Notes under the pieces: generated by a model
Databases searched by the model: none
Told to the model about the DNA's origin: nothing
Seen by the model: the letters and a program-made list of their open reading frames with translations, nothing else
Position numbers and translations under genes: made by a program
Part shown: positions 1-10,354 of the stretch, piece by piece
How the letters are laid out: every line of letters begins with the position of its first letter
How positions within the stretch are numbered: position 1 is the first letter of the stretch
Assembly (NCBI GenBank): GCA_019671135.1
Contig: JAHRHY010000029.1
Span: forward strand, 62,001 to 126,000
Length of the DNA stretch: 64,000 nt
Origin: Linnemannia hyalina
Lineage: Eukaryota > Mortierellomycota > Mortierellomycetes > Mortierellales > Mortierellaceae
Direction: 5' to 3'

Positions 1-1000
1 GGGCCAGGTGCGCCGGTTTGCGTGTCCCACAGCCGCACAGTCTCGTCGTCACTGCTCGATGCAATCTGGTGACCACTGGGAGAATAAGTCACGCTCAAGA
101 CACTGTTGGTATGGCCGCTTAAGACGGGGCCAGGTGCGCCGGTTTGCGTGTCCCACAGCCGCACAGTCTGGTCCCAACTGCCCGAAGCAATCTGGTGACC
201 ACTGGGAGAATAAGCCACGCTCTCAACACTGCTGGTATGGCCGCTTAAGACGGGGCCAGGTGCGCCGGTTTGCGTGTCCCACAGCCGCACAGTCTCGTCC
301 CGACTGCCCGAAGCAATCTGGCGTCCACTGGGAGAATAGGCCACGCTCATAACACTGCTGGTATGGCCGCTTAAGACGGGGCCAGGTGCGCCGGTTTGCG
401 TGTCCCACAGCCGCACAGTCTCGTCCCAACTGCCCGAAGCAATCTGGCGTCCACTGGGAGAATAAGCCACGCTCATAACATAGCTGGTATGGCCGCTTAA
501 GACGGGGCCAGGTGCGCCGGTTTGCGTGTCCCACAGCCGCACAGTCTCGTCCCGACTGCCCGAAGCAATCTGGCGTCCACTGGGAGAATAGGCCACGCTC
601 ATAACACTCAAGGTATGGCCGCTTAAGACGGGGCCAGGTGCGCCGGTTTGCGTGTCCCACAGCCGCACAGTCTCGTCCCAACTGCCCGAAGCAATCTGGC
701 GTCCACTGGGAGAATAAGCCACGCTCATAACATAGCTGGTATGGCCGCTTAAGACGGGGCCAGGTGCGCCGGTTTGCGTGTCCCACAACCGCACAGTCTG
801 GTCCCGACTGCCCGAAGCAATCTGGTGACCACTGGGAGAATAAGTCACGCTCATAACACTGCTGGTATGGCCGCTTAAGACGGGGCCAAGTTCGCCGGTT
901 TGCGTGTTCCACAGCCGCACAGCTTTGTCGTCACTGCCCGATGCAATCTGGTGACCACTGGGGGAATAAGCCACGCTCCTAACACTGCTGGTATGTTCTT
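1..1000 (-). repeat. Near-identical 126-bp WD40-coding tandem repeats
   Basis: Units of exactly 126 bp (42 codons, one WD40 blade) repeat with boundaries at about 108, 234, 360, 486, 612, 738 and 864, plus a more diverged last unit ending near 990. Each unit encodes a blade with the core SPSG(H/R)QIASGS and TVRLWDTQTGAPGPVLSGHT. Differences concentrate in a few codons: the residues after SGHT (SS, SY, LS, NS), the residue before SV (M, E or L), H or R after SPSG, and the R/W/D and Q/E pair before TVRLW. This mix of very high identity and a few variable surface positions is typical of unequal exchange in fungal NLR sensor repeats. Confidence 0.9.
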
Positions 1001-4000
1001 GTAAGGTGTGGGTTTTCGTCCAAGTCAAGGTATCGTACACACTGATCGTGCCGTCTGCAAGGCCAAAGACACAGGTTTTCCCGTTCGGCGAATATGAGCA
1101 GCAATACACCACATCAAGCTCCTGTACATACGGCCATTCGCCAAACTGTACGCCTGCCATCTGCGCCTTGCTGAAGTCGGCCTGACGTATCCATGTGTTG
1201 CGAAGATTTGCCTTCCTCAAATCTGCCCCTTCCAGCTGAGCGAAATCGAACTGCCCGCCACTCAAATCAGCTCGTGGAATCTGGATGCCTTTCAAATCCG
1301 CCCCATTAAATCGTACGCCAGCTCTGACCAAAATCGTGATGGCATTGGCCGCTGCCTTACGCATCGCTTTGTTGAATTTGGATTGTTCAATCATAGCGAG
1401 AAGTTGGTCCTTGAAGAGTGGCTCTTGCTGCACGCGGTCGGATAAAAAGTCCAGAACGGAGGGCTCTGCCACAAAACTTCTCCACGACAAAGGATGATCG
1501 GCTGTACAAGGCTGGGTTGTGACTGGCTCGACGTCCTCCTCTGGCACCAGTTGATCGTCAAAGCTGAAATCAGAGCTGACACTCCCCCGTCTAGCTGGAG
1601 CTGCAGCTTGAACGGATTTCTCCTTGCCTTCCTGGGGTTCAAAGACTGAGCGTGCAAAGAAATACTCTAGCAGGGACTTGTGGATGAAACGGTACTGGAT
1701 TCCACTGCGTGTAAGCGGACTGGCTTCCAGCAAGAGCTGACTCTCATTCTCTCGGGAGAAGAATGCTTCTTTCCATTTCCCATGGTCTTGTTTACGGGAA
1801 TAGGTCACCACAGGATTGCCCGCCTGGTTCTTGTAGATTGCACTTGCCATGTCCTTCAAGAAACTGATGCCGTTCTGAGTAAAGCCTTCATCGGTCAATC
1901 TGTTAAAGTCGGCTCGTGCTTGTGGGTTCAGGTCCTTGTTCCCAAGTCGTTTTTTTCCTTGCTCCAGCCAAAGCCCAACGAATTCGTCATACAGAGTGAC
2001 CCTCGTGACCCTGGTGGCCTTGAGATTATTGCCTGGATCCACGAGTCGGGGCAAAACCTCCAGAGAAAGCGTCAACAGGAATGGATTCTTGACCAGCTCT
2101 TGAAGACTGGGAATCTGGTCGAACACATCCACGTACTGTTTCGTGGTCCACAGCGGCGCCTTGGTGATCACATACTTTGCCAAGTAGTCATTGACTTGGG
2201 CCCTGGAGAAGGGAGTAATGACAGCCTCTTGAAACTGTGTGGTGTCGGTTGACGGCTGGAAGAGATCGCGATAGTCCATCCCAATGTATTCGCTACGGCA
2301 GCTGACCACCATCTGCACCTGCCATTCTCCTGTCTGGTTCAGGCGGTTGGTCGTGTACAGATTGTGTTTCTCTTGACTCTCGTCGTATCCATCGCAGATC
2401 AAGACAAACTTGCGCTGGGTCTTCAACTCTCGAATCTGAGAATCAGAGAGCTCAAACTTGCGCAGTTGCTTGGCAATCATATCCTGTTCTGGTCTGTCGA
2501 TGGCAGACAGGTTGATGTAAAGTGGGATCCGGCCTGTGGCTTTCTCGTACTTTAGCCACAAGTTGTGCTCGATCTCGCGATTGAATGTTGACTTTCCCGA
2601 TCCCGAATCGCCAAGTAGAAGCAGCACCTTCTGGTCGGTGCTGGCTAGGAACTCCTCGACCTTTTCCGTCAAGGCAAACAGGACGTCGTCCGACGCTTTC
2701 AAATTGGCCTTGGCTTGAGGGGGGATATAGACGGCATCTCCTCGCTCCTTCAGTCTCCGCTGCCTCAGCTTTCGCAAATCTTCCTCGACATCGGGCTTGT
2801 TCTGGACGCGATCTAGCAAGGTTAGGGGCGCGAATGGCGGTTGTGAGATCTTCAATGGGTGTTTGCTGGGACCCTGCTCCAGACAATCACTGTAAAGTGC
2901 TTGCCTTGCTTTATCGCCATTGCGTCCCAGTCTCTGCAGCACTTTTCTGGCAGTTGCGCTATCAAACGCTAGAGAAAATAGAAGATAAACATGCAGATGC
3001 TGTCAGATCGCCATTCATGCCATTGTCTCGTGGTCGTTGACAATGTAATTGCTTGCCACATCAGATCTTCATCACACACATACCTTGGATGGCGTTCTCA
3101 GACTGCTGCTGCAAGTGTAAAAGGATATCCAAGATCTTTTGCTTGATGTGTTCGTGATGGCCCCAGACGGCATCATTCTGATAGATCTCCGCCAGGAACT
3201 CTAGTGCGTCCTCACGCGACTCTGCATCCCAGGCTGTATTGGCTGCAAGATCTCCTAAGCGCTGGCACACTCCCCACTGAAAAGCAAGGCTGCGTCGGCA
3301 TGGAGCCTCGAGGACGAGGGTCCTGAACTTGGAGAGTTGGCCGTCCCGGAGCACCCTGTCTATGCCTCGCAAAGCCGAGTACCAGGAACGTTTGCTGTCA
3401 AAACTGAGACCATCTCTGAGTGCTTCAAACAGGCCCTGGCCACTGTCTACCAGTGCAGTGACATTGTTGTAACCATCTTGGAGAGTTTGGAAGACCTTGA
3501 CCGCTCCATCCAGGCCGTCTTCGATATGTCGTATGCCTTCCAGAAAGCTATCAATATCCAGGCCCTTCGCCGCCTTCACCAAACTGAAGACGCCCTGCAT
3601 CACGTTTCCTGTGCGCCGTTTTGTGGCCTGCCAGGGGCTTTCGTTGTCAGGTACACACTCCAGAGCCTGAAAGGCATAGGCGGCCAGGTACACCATATGG
3701 GGGTCGGCGCTGCCTTTCAGCTTGTCGATATATCCAGAAAGGCGTTCGTGAAGAGTTACACGATCCAAGCCCTCGACCTTGCAGTCGGCCATGGCGTCCA
3801 GGACGCGCGACACGGCCAACATGAGCTGATAGATATAGCTTTGAGTTTGCGCGTGGGTGGTTTGCAAGCGTGTATTGAGGACTCCCAGGATCTTGACTAG
3901 ATCAGCCGCCTCGAGGTAGCCCTCGTTCGCGCCCTGTACCAGCTTGGCCAGTCCCTCAAGAGAATGGATATCCAGCAAGGTGGATTTTTCAATGCTGCCG

Positions 4001-4911
4001 ATAAACAGTTCCAGCAGGCATCGAAAGTCGTCCCTGTTGAGGAATGGGGCCAAGCATGCGACCTCCGCAATAGCCGTTGGACCCTTCAACTCATCTCGGA
4101 TGAATGCGCGGACTAGATTCGTCGTCAAGGTGTTCAGCCTTTCCTGCTCGTCTTCATTGTTTCGTGTTGCTTGGACCCAGCTGAGGGCAGAGTTCTGACG
4201 AAGGTCGTCCGACGACGGCGGAGCTTTCAAGAGCCCAAGGCAATAGACAAGCTGGTGCGTGTTGACAAGACGCTCATCTGATTCTGGTAGCTTGTACTCG
4301 ATTACAGGCGGGTTCTTGTCTTGGACAAAAAAGTCACCAATGACAGACACGTCGATATCAATGGTGGCCGATCTGCAGAGCGCTGGCTGAGTTGCGACGG
4401 AATTTGAAGTCTCGAGTGGCGGCTGAACTGCGGTAGACGCTGTGGTCTTGAGTAACCGCTGGGTTGTTTTGGTGGTCTTGAGTGACGGCTGAGCAGCGAC
4501 AAAAACCGAGGCTTCAAGGGGCGGCTGAATCGCGATGGAAACTGCAGTCTCAAGGGACGGCAAAGTCGAGACGGACAACTCCTCCGCCTCGGTGTATCCC
4601 CACTCCTGTGCCTTCTTGTAGCTCTTTTTTGCTCTTTCCTGCTTCTTCAGTTCGTCCAAGAGTTTACTGAGCTTGACAAAAGCACAAGCGATACCATGGC
4701 GGAGATCCGTAACGTCCTGGACGGCCTCGGCGACTTTCACACCTTTCTTCATTTGGGATAACGATGCCTCCGCCTCCTCACATAGCACAAGCGCGATCTC
4801 GTGCTTCCCTTCCTCGCTGACGGTGCGGCCTTGCTCCAGATAAATGTTGACAAGCTCCAGCTCCTTCTGCGGCGGAAGGGGACTTCGCTTGGATGACACT
4901 TTGTTAAACAT
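1..4911 (-). CDS. NACHT P-loop NTPase with pentapeptide and WD40 repeats (NLR-like), partial at left edge
   Basis: The protein starts at the ATG at 4909-4911 and runs off the left edge. Exon 1 is 3084-4911. A GT-AG intron (2969-3083, 115 bp) joins it in frame to exon 2 (2968 to beyond 1). Exon 1 encodes about 609 residues of helical, repeat-like sequence with no domain I can name. Exon 2 has a Walker A motif GDSGSGKST (about 2586-2612), a Walker B-like LICDGYDE (near 2377-2402) and a downstream helical region, as in NACHT STAND ATPases. Pentapeptide-like A(D/N)L repeats follow at about 1160-1310, then at least eight WD40 blades. In this architecture NACHT oligomerises and WD40 blades sense a ligand. 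A role in non-self recognition or programmed cell death is inferred from fungal NLR families. A second GT-AG pair in the 5' UTR (donor near 5021, acceptor just before 4927) is likely. The C-terminus lies outside the window. Confidence 0.9.
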
Positions 4912-6979
4912 GTTGACCTGCGTGATCTGTTGTTAATGAGCAAAAGGGAATGGCGAGGTTAAATTTCAGTCTCGGGGAGGTTGACATGTGTAGGAGCGGG
5001 AAGTAACACAAACACACTTACAATGCTTGATGCGGCTATTGCTTGATAGGATGAAATGCGATTGAAAGTGCTGAATATAGCTGTTGAATGGGTAGTACGT
5101 AAGATAACATGAATGAATGCAAGCAGTTCATGCGTTGAAATTAGAGTCACGTCAGAGTCAATTGACAAACGAAAGGGGGGTTGACGGTGGCCCTTACTTT
5201 TTGAATCGTTTTTCTCGGGTCTTGGAACGAGCTTTTGCTTGTTTTTGCGTCCGGCAGTTATGACGGCTGTTGTAAAACAAAAGGACGGATCAGCAAATGC
5301 AGTTCTTCAAAGATGACCAGCTATGTCCGGTTCAAGGCGAACAATTGTCTATACCTGCGAATAAACCGTCGTTCTTTCTTTTTTTTATGTTTTTTTGGTG
5401 TTTTGTTTGCGTAATGTCGGCACCGAGCTCTGTTTGTGTCTTTCTGGCAATTGTCGCTACCCTATAACGAGTCAGGTCAGAAGAAAAATAATTAGACGTT
5501 GACCCTTCTAGATCGGACCTTTGAAGTTCACAAGGAAAAAGAAGAGAGCGGGATAATAGGTCTCACCAGGGCTGTTGCTCGGGAAGTTTTCTGACCAGGA
5601 GAGGGTAATAAAAGACGTGCGGTCGAAGCGGAGGTGGTTGTTGGTGTGGTCGGTTTCCTGAAAGTTTGAGGCTCCTTGCGCTGAATCGTTACCAAGGTGG
5701 GAACGTAAATTCGACAAGTAAAGCAACGACAAGATATGGATGGATGAACGAAGGAGAAAGAGAAAGAGATGGTTTAAGAAACAGAAAGACACAAAATTTC
5801 AACGCAGACCCTTTGACTCGAAATTTTCACACTGTGAGGCAGTGCAGATCACATTATTTTCATATACGAAGGTAGATCTAAGTCGTATGAACATTTCTGT
5901 GAATTTTTCACTGTTTCGTTCATAACCTGTGAAGATGGCCTCAAATGTTCATAGGGCTCTTTTTTCTGTCTCTTCCACTTGAAAACACATCACACCTCTC
6001 CTCTCCATAATCATGAGCTCAACGCGGCCATCTTGTTCCAGTCAAGGTGTGAACGATAGAGATGGCCCTCGGGGGACAATCGAAGGGAAAATGAAAATAA
6101 TACATGCGATTCGGCCTTCTTCCTTTGAATCTCTCTGTGAACCTTAGCAAAGTAAACCCTTCTGCACTGCCTCACACTGTGAAAAATTCAGAGTCCTCAA
6201 TTTCTCTATGCTTTGTTATTTATCAATCATCGTTGCACAAATAGATTTCAAGGGAACTGAGGAAAAATTCCAGGGCACTTGTGGACCGATCACTTACAAA
6301 GTTACACAAGAATCGACCGATCACTCTGTATCCACCCTTACACTTGCTCAATGACATTTTGTCATCTGTCACTGCTGTTTACTAATTGTCAACTGACGTT
6401 TTACTCTTTTGTTTTGCCAAATGTCGCCTCTCCCTCATTATTATCATTCGAGATAGCGCCGTGATGCTTTGTTCGCATGTTAGACCTTGTAATTTATTAA
6501 GGGCATTTTAAAAATATTCTTTCCACTACTTCGAGTAATCAATATCTTTCACATGAGTATTCCTGTGCAACAGATTATTAGATTGCCCCCTGCTTTACCC
6601 TGCCTTGTTCCTATTCTCCCTGTGTCACATCCATACACTTCCCCTGCTTTCCAAACACCTTCTCTGCCTCACCACCGTCCACTGTAACATAGACATATAA
6701 ATACTCCCCTTCCCCTGTACAATAAAGCACAATCATCACTGCTCCAATCTCTGTTCCTCTCTCGATCCTTCCTTCGTTCTCTCGATCCCTCTTTGACTGT
6801 TGCATCCTGGGCCAGCCGATCACTCGCTGTGCATTTTAAGCTCTATCTATGATTCTTGGAAGGAATTTCAATACCCTGTAGTTGGTGTATGATTATGCAC
6901 AAATTTGTATGCCAAATGGTCCTTGATTTAGATCAGCGCGATAACTTAAGGGGTTTGAATACTATGGTAATGGCTGCTA
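4912..6979. other. Intergenic region with 5' UTR intron signals and an inverted repeat
   Basis: No convincing protein gene is seen in about 2 kb. The part next to 4912 looks like the 5' UTR of the NACHT/WD40 gene, with minus-strand GTAAGT near 5021 and AACAACAG just before the start region. The remainder is AT-rich. It holds an inverted repeat (5819-5848 and 6161-6190) and one copy of a dispersed sequence containing TTCAAGGGAACTGAGGAAAA (about 6248), which returns at about 8518. Confidence 0.5.
5819..6190. repeat. Inverted repeat, 30-bp arms 312 bp apart
   Basis: The left arm (5819-5848) and right arm (6161-6190) are reverse complements with about one mismatch, centred on GTGAGGCAGTGCAGA. 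The spacing and lack of coding sequence fit a decayed MITE or foldback element. No target-site duplication was established. Confidence 0.55.
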
Positions 6980-8140
6980 TTATACACCCAAAATGGCTAC
7001 AGTCGAGTTGGTCTTGAATGCCTCAGACAGCGCCTGAGCTCCGTTGGGTCCGATCGAGTTGCCAGTCAAGTCCAAAGTGGTCAGAGTCGAGTTGGTCTTG
7101 AGTGCCTCAGACAGCGCCTGAGCTCCGTCGTCTCCGATCTTGTTGCTCTTCAAGTTCAAAGTGGTCAGAGTCGAGTTGGTCCTGAGTGCTTCAGACAGCG
7201 CCTGAGCTCCGTTGTCTCCGATATTGTTGATCTGCAAGCCCAAAGTGGTCAGAGTCGAGTTGGTGTTGAGTGCCTCAGCCAGCGCCTGAGCTCCGTTCTC
7301 CCCGATCGAGGTGTATTCCAAGACCAAAGTGGTCAGAGTCGAGTTGGTCTTGAGTGCCTCAGCCAGCGCCTGAGCTCCGTTGTCTCCGATCGAGTTGTAA
7401 CTCATTTTCAAAGTGGTCAGAGTCGAGTTGGTCTTGAGTGCTTCAGACAGCGCCTGAGCTCCGTTGTCTTCGATCGAGTTGTAAAACAAGTCCAAAGTGG
7501 TCAGAGTCGAGTTGGTCTTGAGTGCCTCAGCCAGCGCCTGAGCTCCGTTGTCTCCGATCGAGTTGTAAAACAAGTCCAAAGTGGTCAGAGTCGAGTTGGT
7601 CTTGAGTGCTTCAGACAGCGCCTGAGCTCCGTTGTCTCCGATCGAGTTGTAACTCATTTTCAAAGTGGTCAGAGTCGAGTTGGTCTTGAGTGCCTCAGCC
7701 AGCGCCTGAGCTCCGTTGTCTCCGATCGAGTTGTAACTCATTTTTAAAGTGGTCAGAGTCGAGTTGGTCTTGAGTGCCTCAGCCAGCGCCTGAGCTCCGT
7801 TGTCTCCGATCAAGGTTTTTTTTAAGATCAAAGTGGCCAGAGTCGAGTTAACCATTACACTCATAACTACATTGTCTTGTGCGGTTGTCGATGATTGTGT
7901 TTCATAGGCAGATCTCTGAATCTCCAGGCGTCGTATAAGGTGCTTGTTTTTCTCGACAGATTCCATGCTGATGCCAAGATTCGACAATACGACAAAGTTG
8001 TAGAGTGGCGGTGTAAATGAGTCGTTCCAATCCTGACTCACACGCGCGCAAGACGCGAGGTCTTTGAGGCCAAGGCTGCTGGCAATTCTTGAGCGAATCT
8101 CATGTAGATCGAGAGGATGTGTCCGGGACATCTTATTCAT
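6980..8140 (-). CDS. F-box-like N-terminus with NLRC3/RNI-type leucine-rich repeats
   Basis: This 386-residue single-exon frame starts at an ATG (8138-8140) and stops at 6980. Residues 8-60 resemble a fungal F-box-like segment (IASSLGLKDLASCARVSQDW). The rest is about ten 28-residue LRRs of the ribonuclease-inhibitor type, with the repeated pattern NSTLTTL, a variable segment, then IGDNGAQAL(A/S)EALKT. Such proteins act as substrate receptors or scaffolds. The specific role is unknown. The 84-bp repeat units are almost identical at the nucleotide level, so the repeat number is probably unstable. The variable residues fall in the concave-face segment just after LTTL (KMSY, DLFY, VLEY, GLQI, NLKS, DLTG). 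No intron is needed. The gene could be host or a member of an expanded paralogue set, which is common in Mortierella-like genomes. Confidence 0.85.
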   Translation of the reverse strand: MNKMSRTHPLDLHEIRSRIASSLGLKDLASCARVSQDWNDSFTPPLYNFVVLSNLGISMESVEKNKHLIRRLEIQRSAYETQSSTTAQDNVVMSVMVNSTLATLILKKTLIGDNGAQALAEALKTNSTLTTLKMSYNSIGDNGAQALAEALKTNSTLTTLKMSYNSIGDNGAQALSEALKTNSTLTTLDLFYNSIGDNGAQALAEALKTNSTLTTLDLFYNSIEDNGAQALSEALKTNSTLTTLKMSYNSIGDNGAQALAEALKTNSTLTTLVLEYTSIGENGAQALAEALNTNSTLTTLGLQINNIGDNGAQALSEALRTNSTLTTLNLKSNKIGDDGAQALSEALKTNSTLTTLDLTGNSIGPNGAQALSEAFKTNSTVAILGV

Positions 8141-9115
8141 AAGGAGGATTGTAACAAATGTGATGAGGATGATGATGAGGACACTAATAATGAGATCGCA
8201 GAAAGGTACGATAACGATGTAGGAATGGGGAAAAGGAAAATGTAAAGAAAGAACGAAATAATAAAGATGACAGTGATGTTCTGCTGCAAACAGTGAAACT
8301 CACCAGTGTGAAGGCGAAAAAAATAATGGGAGGAAAGAGAGGTGTTTTATTCAGCTTGACCTTTCTGGCTATTATATTGGTCAGCTAGGTCACATGGTTT
8401 CCAATTTGTCAAAGAAAAAGGATGCTGCTCCATTGCAGCACCCAATCTCAACAGTTCGGTGAGTATGAAGTGAACAAGAATGAGATGAAGTTGATCGATC
8501 ACGGTTGCACAAGAAAATTTCAAGGGAACTGAGGAAAAAATCCAGGGTATGGTTAGACAAGATCCCTTCGATTGATTCGGGAACATTCATGTTCCAGATT
8601 TTTACACGCGTTTCGTTTAGGGTCAATGTTCCCTTCACATTTACAAAAAATTGGGCAATGAGATCCCTCCCAATGTAAACATGAAAGAGAGAGGCTTTGG
8701 TGTGAGAAACATCAACATCTCTTTTTTTTTTTCCCATGGACTCATCATTCGCATTAAGCGAATGCCACTTTGAAAATTGCTCCATTAATTCGGATGCTCA
8801 ACACTCATGTCGACATGGAGCTCGACGATGATGTCGGATCCAAGAAAAAAAAAATGGGCAGATTCGTTGTTCTCTTCCCTCTTTTGTGCGTTTTAGTGAG
8901 GCAAAAGAAATAACAAAGGATTTGTCACAATGAAGGTTGGAAGCGCAACCTTCGTAAAAGCAATATGCACCAAAAAAGCCTGACAATCGAAGGAACAGTT
9001 TGCTTTGCCTTTGGCTTGCCTCCTGCATTGCCTTTTATATCTCTCTGACATGTACCAGGTTCGTACGGCAATGTACCCATTTATTTTGACAAGGAACAAC
9101 ATCATTTACGGACAT
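8141..9115. other. Intergenic region, no supported gene
   Basis: An ATG-initiated 131-codon minus-strand frame (8390-8785) has no recognisable domain and overlaps the dispersed repeat that also occurs near 6248, so I do not call it a gene. The interval ends where 28S rRNA similarity begins. Confidence 0.4.
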
Positions 9116-9158
9116 AGGGACAACTGACTTGTGGCAGCCAGGCGTTCATAGCGACGTT

Positions 9159-9194
<36 letters not shown>

Positions 9195-9238
9195 ACTGAA
9201 GCAGAATTCAGTAAGCGTTGGATTGTTCACCCACTAAT

Positions 9239-9293
<55 letters not shown>

Positions 9294-9660
9294 ATGAAAT
9301 GTTGTTGCAATAGTAATTGAACTTAGTACGAGAGGAACCGTTCATTCGGATAATTGGTATTTGGGCCTGCCTGAGCAGGCAATGGCCCGAAGCTATCATC
9401 CGTTGGGTTATGGCTGAACGCCTCTAAGTCAGAACCCGTGCTAGGACGCGACGATTACCGCCTTTTCCGATTTTTAGTTGAATACGAATAGATCCTCGGA
9501 TCCTGAATCATACTACGTAGGGTTATCTTGCAGAGCGGAAAGGCTTTGTGAGGTTCCTGCTAATGTTAATTTCAAATATTGGAAGAGATAAATCCATTGC
9601 AGACGACTTTAATTGGACGGGGTATTGTAAGCAGTAGAGTAGCCTTGTTGCTACGATCTT
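9116..9660 (+). pseudogene. 28S (LSU) rRNA 3'-terminal fragment
   Basis: The sequence follows the 3' end of eukaryotic 28S rRNA. It runs from the ACTGRCTTGTGGCAGCC segment through GTTCATAGCGACGTTGC and the sarcin-ricin loop AGTACGAGAGGAACC (about 9328-9342) to the terminal GGGGTATTGTAAGCAGTAGA region. Upstream 28S sequence is absent, so this is an orphan fragment and not a complete rDNA unit. Compared with the copy at 31661-32240, about 38 bp including the mature 3' end are missing near 9657. The short pyrimidine-rich spacer that follows leads into rDNA-spacer-like repeats. Confidence 0.92.
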
Positions 9661-9669
9661 CGAAAGAAC

Positions 9670-9888
9670 AACATCTCTCCTCTCTCTCTTTTTTTTTCTA
9701 TTCCGTCCGATTGAATTAAGGGCCGTTCAGCACATGCGCTGGGTCAAAGAGTTCTGTGTGCGTGTGTGCGAACTAAACCCGCTGTTCTATAGAGAAAGCA
9801 ACGTCTTTCTCTTCTCTCTCTTTTTTTTCTATTCCGTGCGATTGAATTAAGGGCCGTTCAGCACATGCGCTGGGTCAAAGAGTGACGT
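9670..9888 (+). repeat. rDNA 3' spacer-like tandem repeat, left part (interrupted by the Ty3 element)
   Basis: A unit of about 125 bp contains a CT/T-rich tract, TTCCGTCCGATTGAATTAAGGGCC, the GCACATGCGCTGGGTCAAAGAG segment and ACTAAACCCGCTGTTCTATAG. It occurs in succession after the 28S fragment and resumes at 15931-16032 directly after the retrotransposon. Being continuous with 28S and repetitive, it is probably 3' ETS/intergenic spacer of an rDNA unit. Confidence 0.7.
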
Positions 9889-10305
9889 TGTTACTCAGGG
9901 GAGAGGGTCGACGGCCAGAGTTGTAGGACCGCTGTTAGGTCCTCAATTGGTACGGAGGGGGGGGGGGAAGGGGTTGTAGGTTGGGGGGAGGGGAAGTGAC
10001 AATAGTGTCCTAAAAGAATCACACAAAACGATACACTGCAGCGTGCCAGCGAAACTCTTGTCAATACTGCTCTCGTCCAAGTGATGTGTAAAAGGACCTT
10101 GTATTCATATTATCAAAGAGGGGGTTGTTACCTGCAGCTTGCCAGCGAAACTCTTGTCAATACTGCTCTCGTCCAAGTGATGTGTAAAAGGACAAAGAGC
10201 AGACAAGAGGGCTCGGCGCACTACTAATACTATGTCTACTAAAGAATATGACTGCTAACCTAAGGCATCGCCGCCACTGCCTAGCCACCACATCTTTTTG
10301 TAACA
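9889..10305 (-). repeat. 3' LTR of the Ty3 element
   Basis: A 417-bp LTR that matches the copy at 15514-15930. It contains an internal direct duplication of about 63 bp (CTGCAG, then TTGCCAGCGAAACTC through TGTAAAAGGAC). It also contains a short stem, GGACCGCTGTTAGGTCC, that forms the centre of the palindromic relative at 22016-22562. Confidence 0.93.
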
Positions 10306-10354
10306 GTTTCTACCTCCCTCAGATGGGATGCCCGTCCCCTGACAATTCACATCT

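Noticed and set aside
8..912. Open frames on both strands in the WD40 repeats
   Set aside because: Repetition of a 126-bp unit (a multiple of three) opens several frames. Only the minus frame with the LWDTQTG blades is real.
1285..2555. Several plus-strand frames opposite the NACHT domain
   Set aside because: Shadows of the minus-strand gene, whose Walker A/B motifs and WD40 blades are clear.
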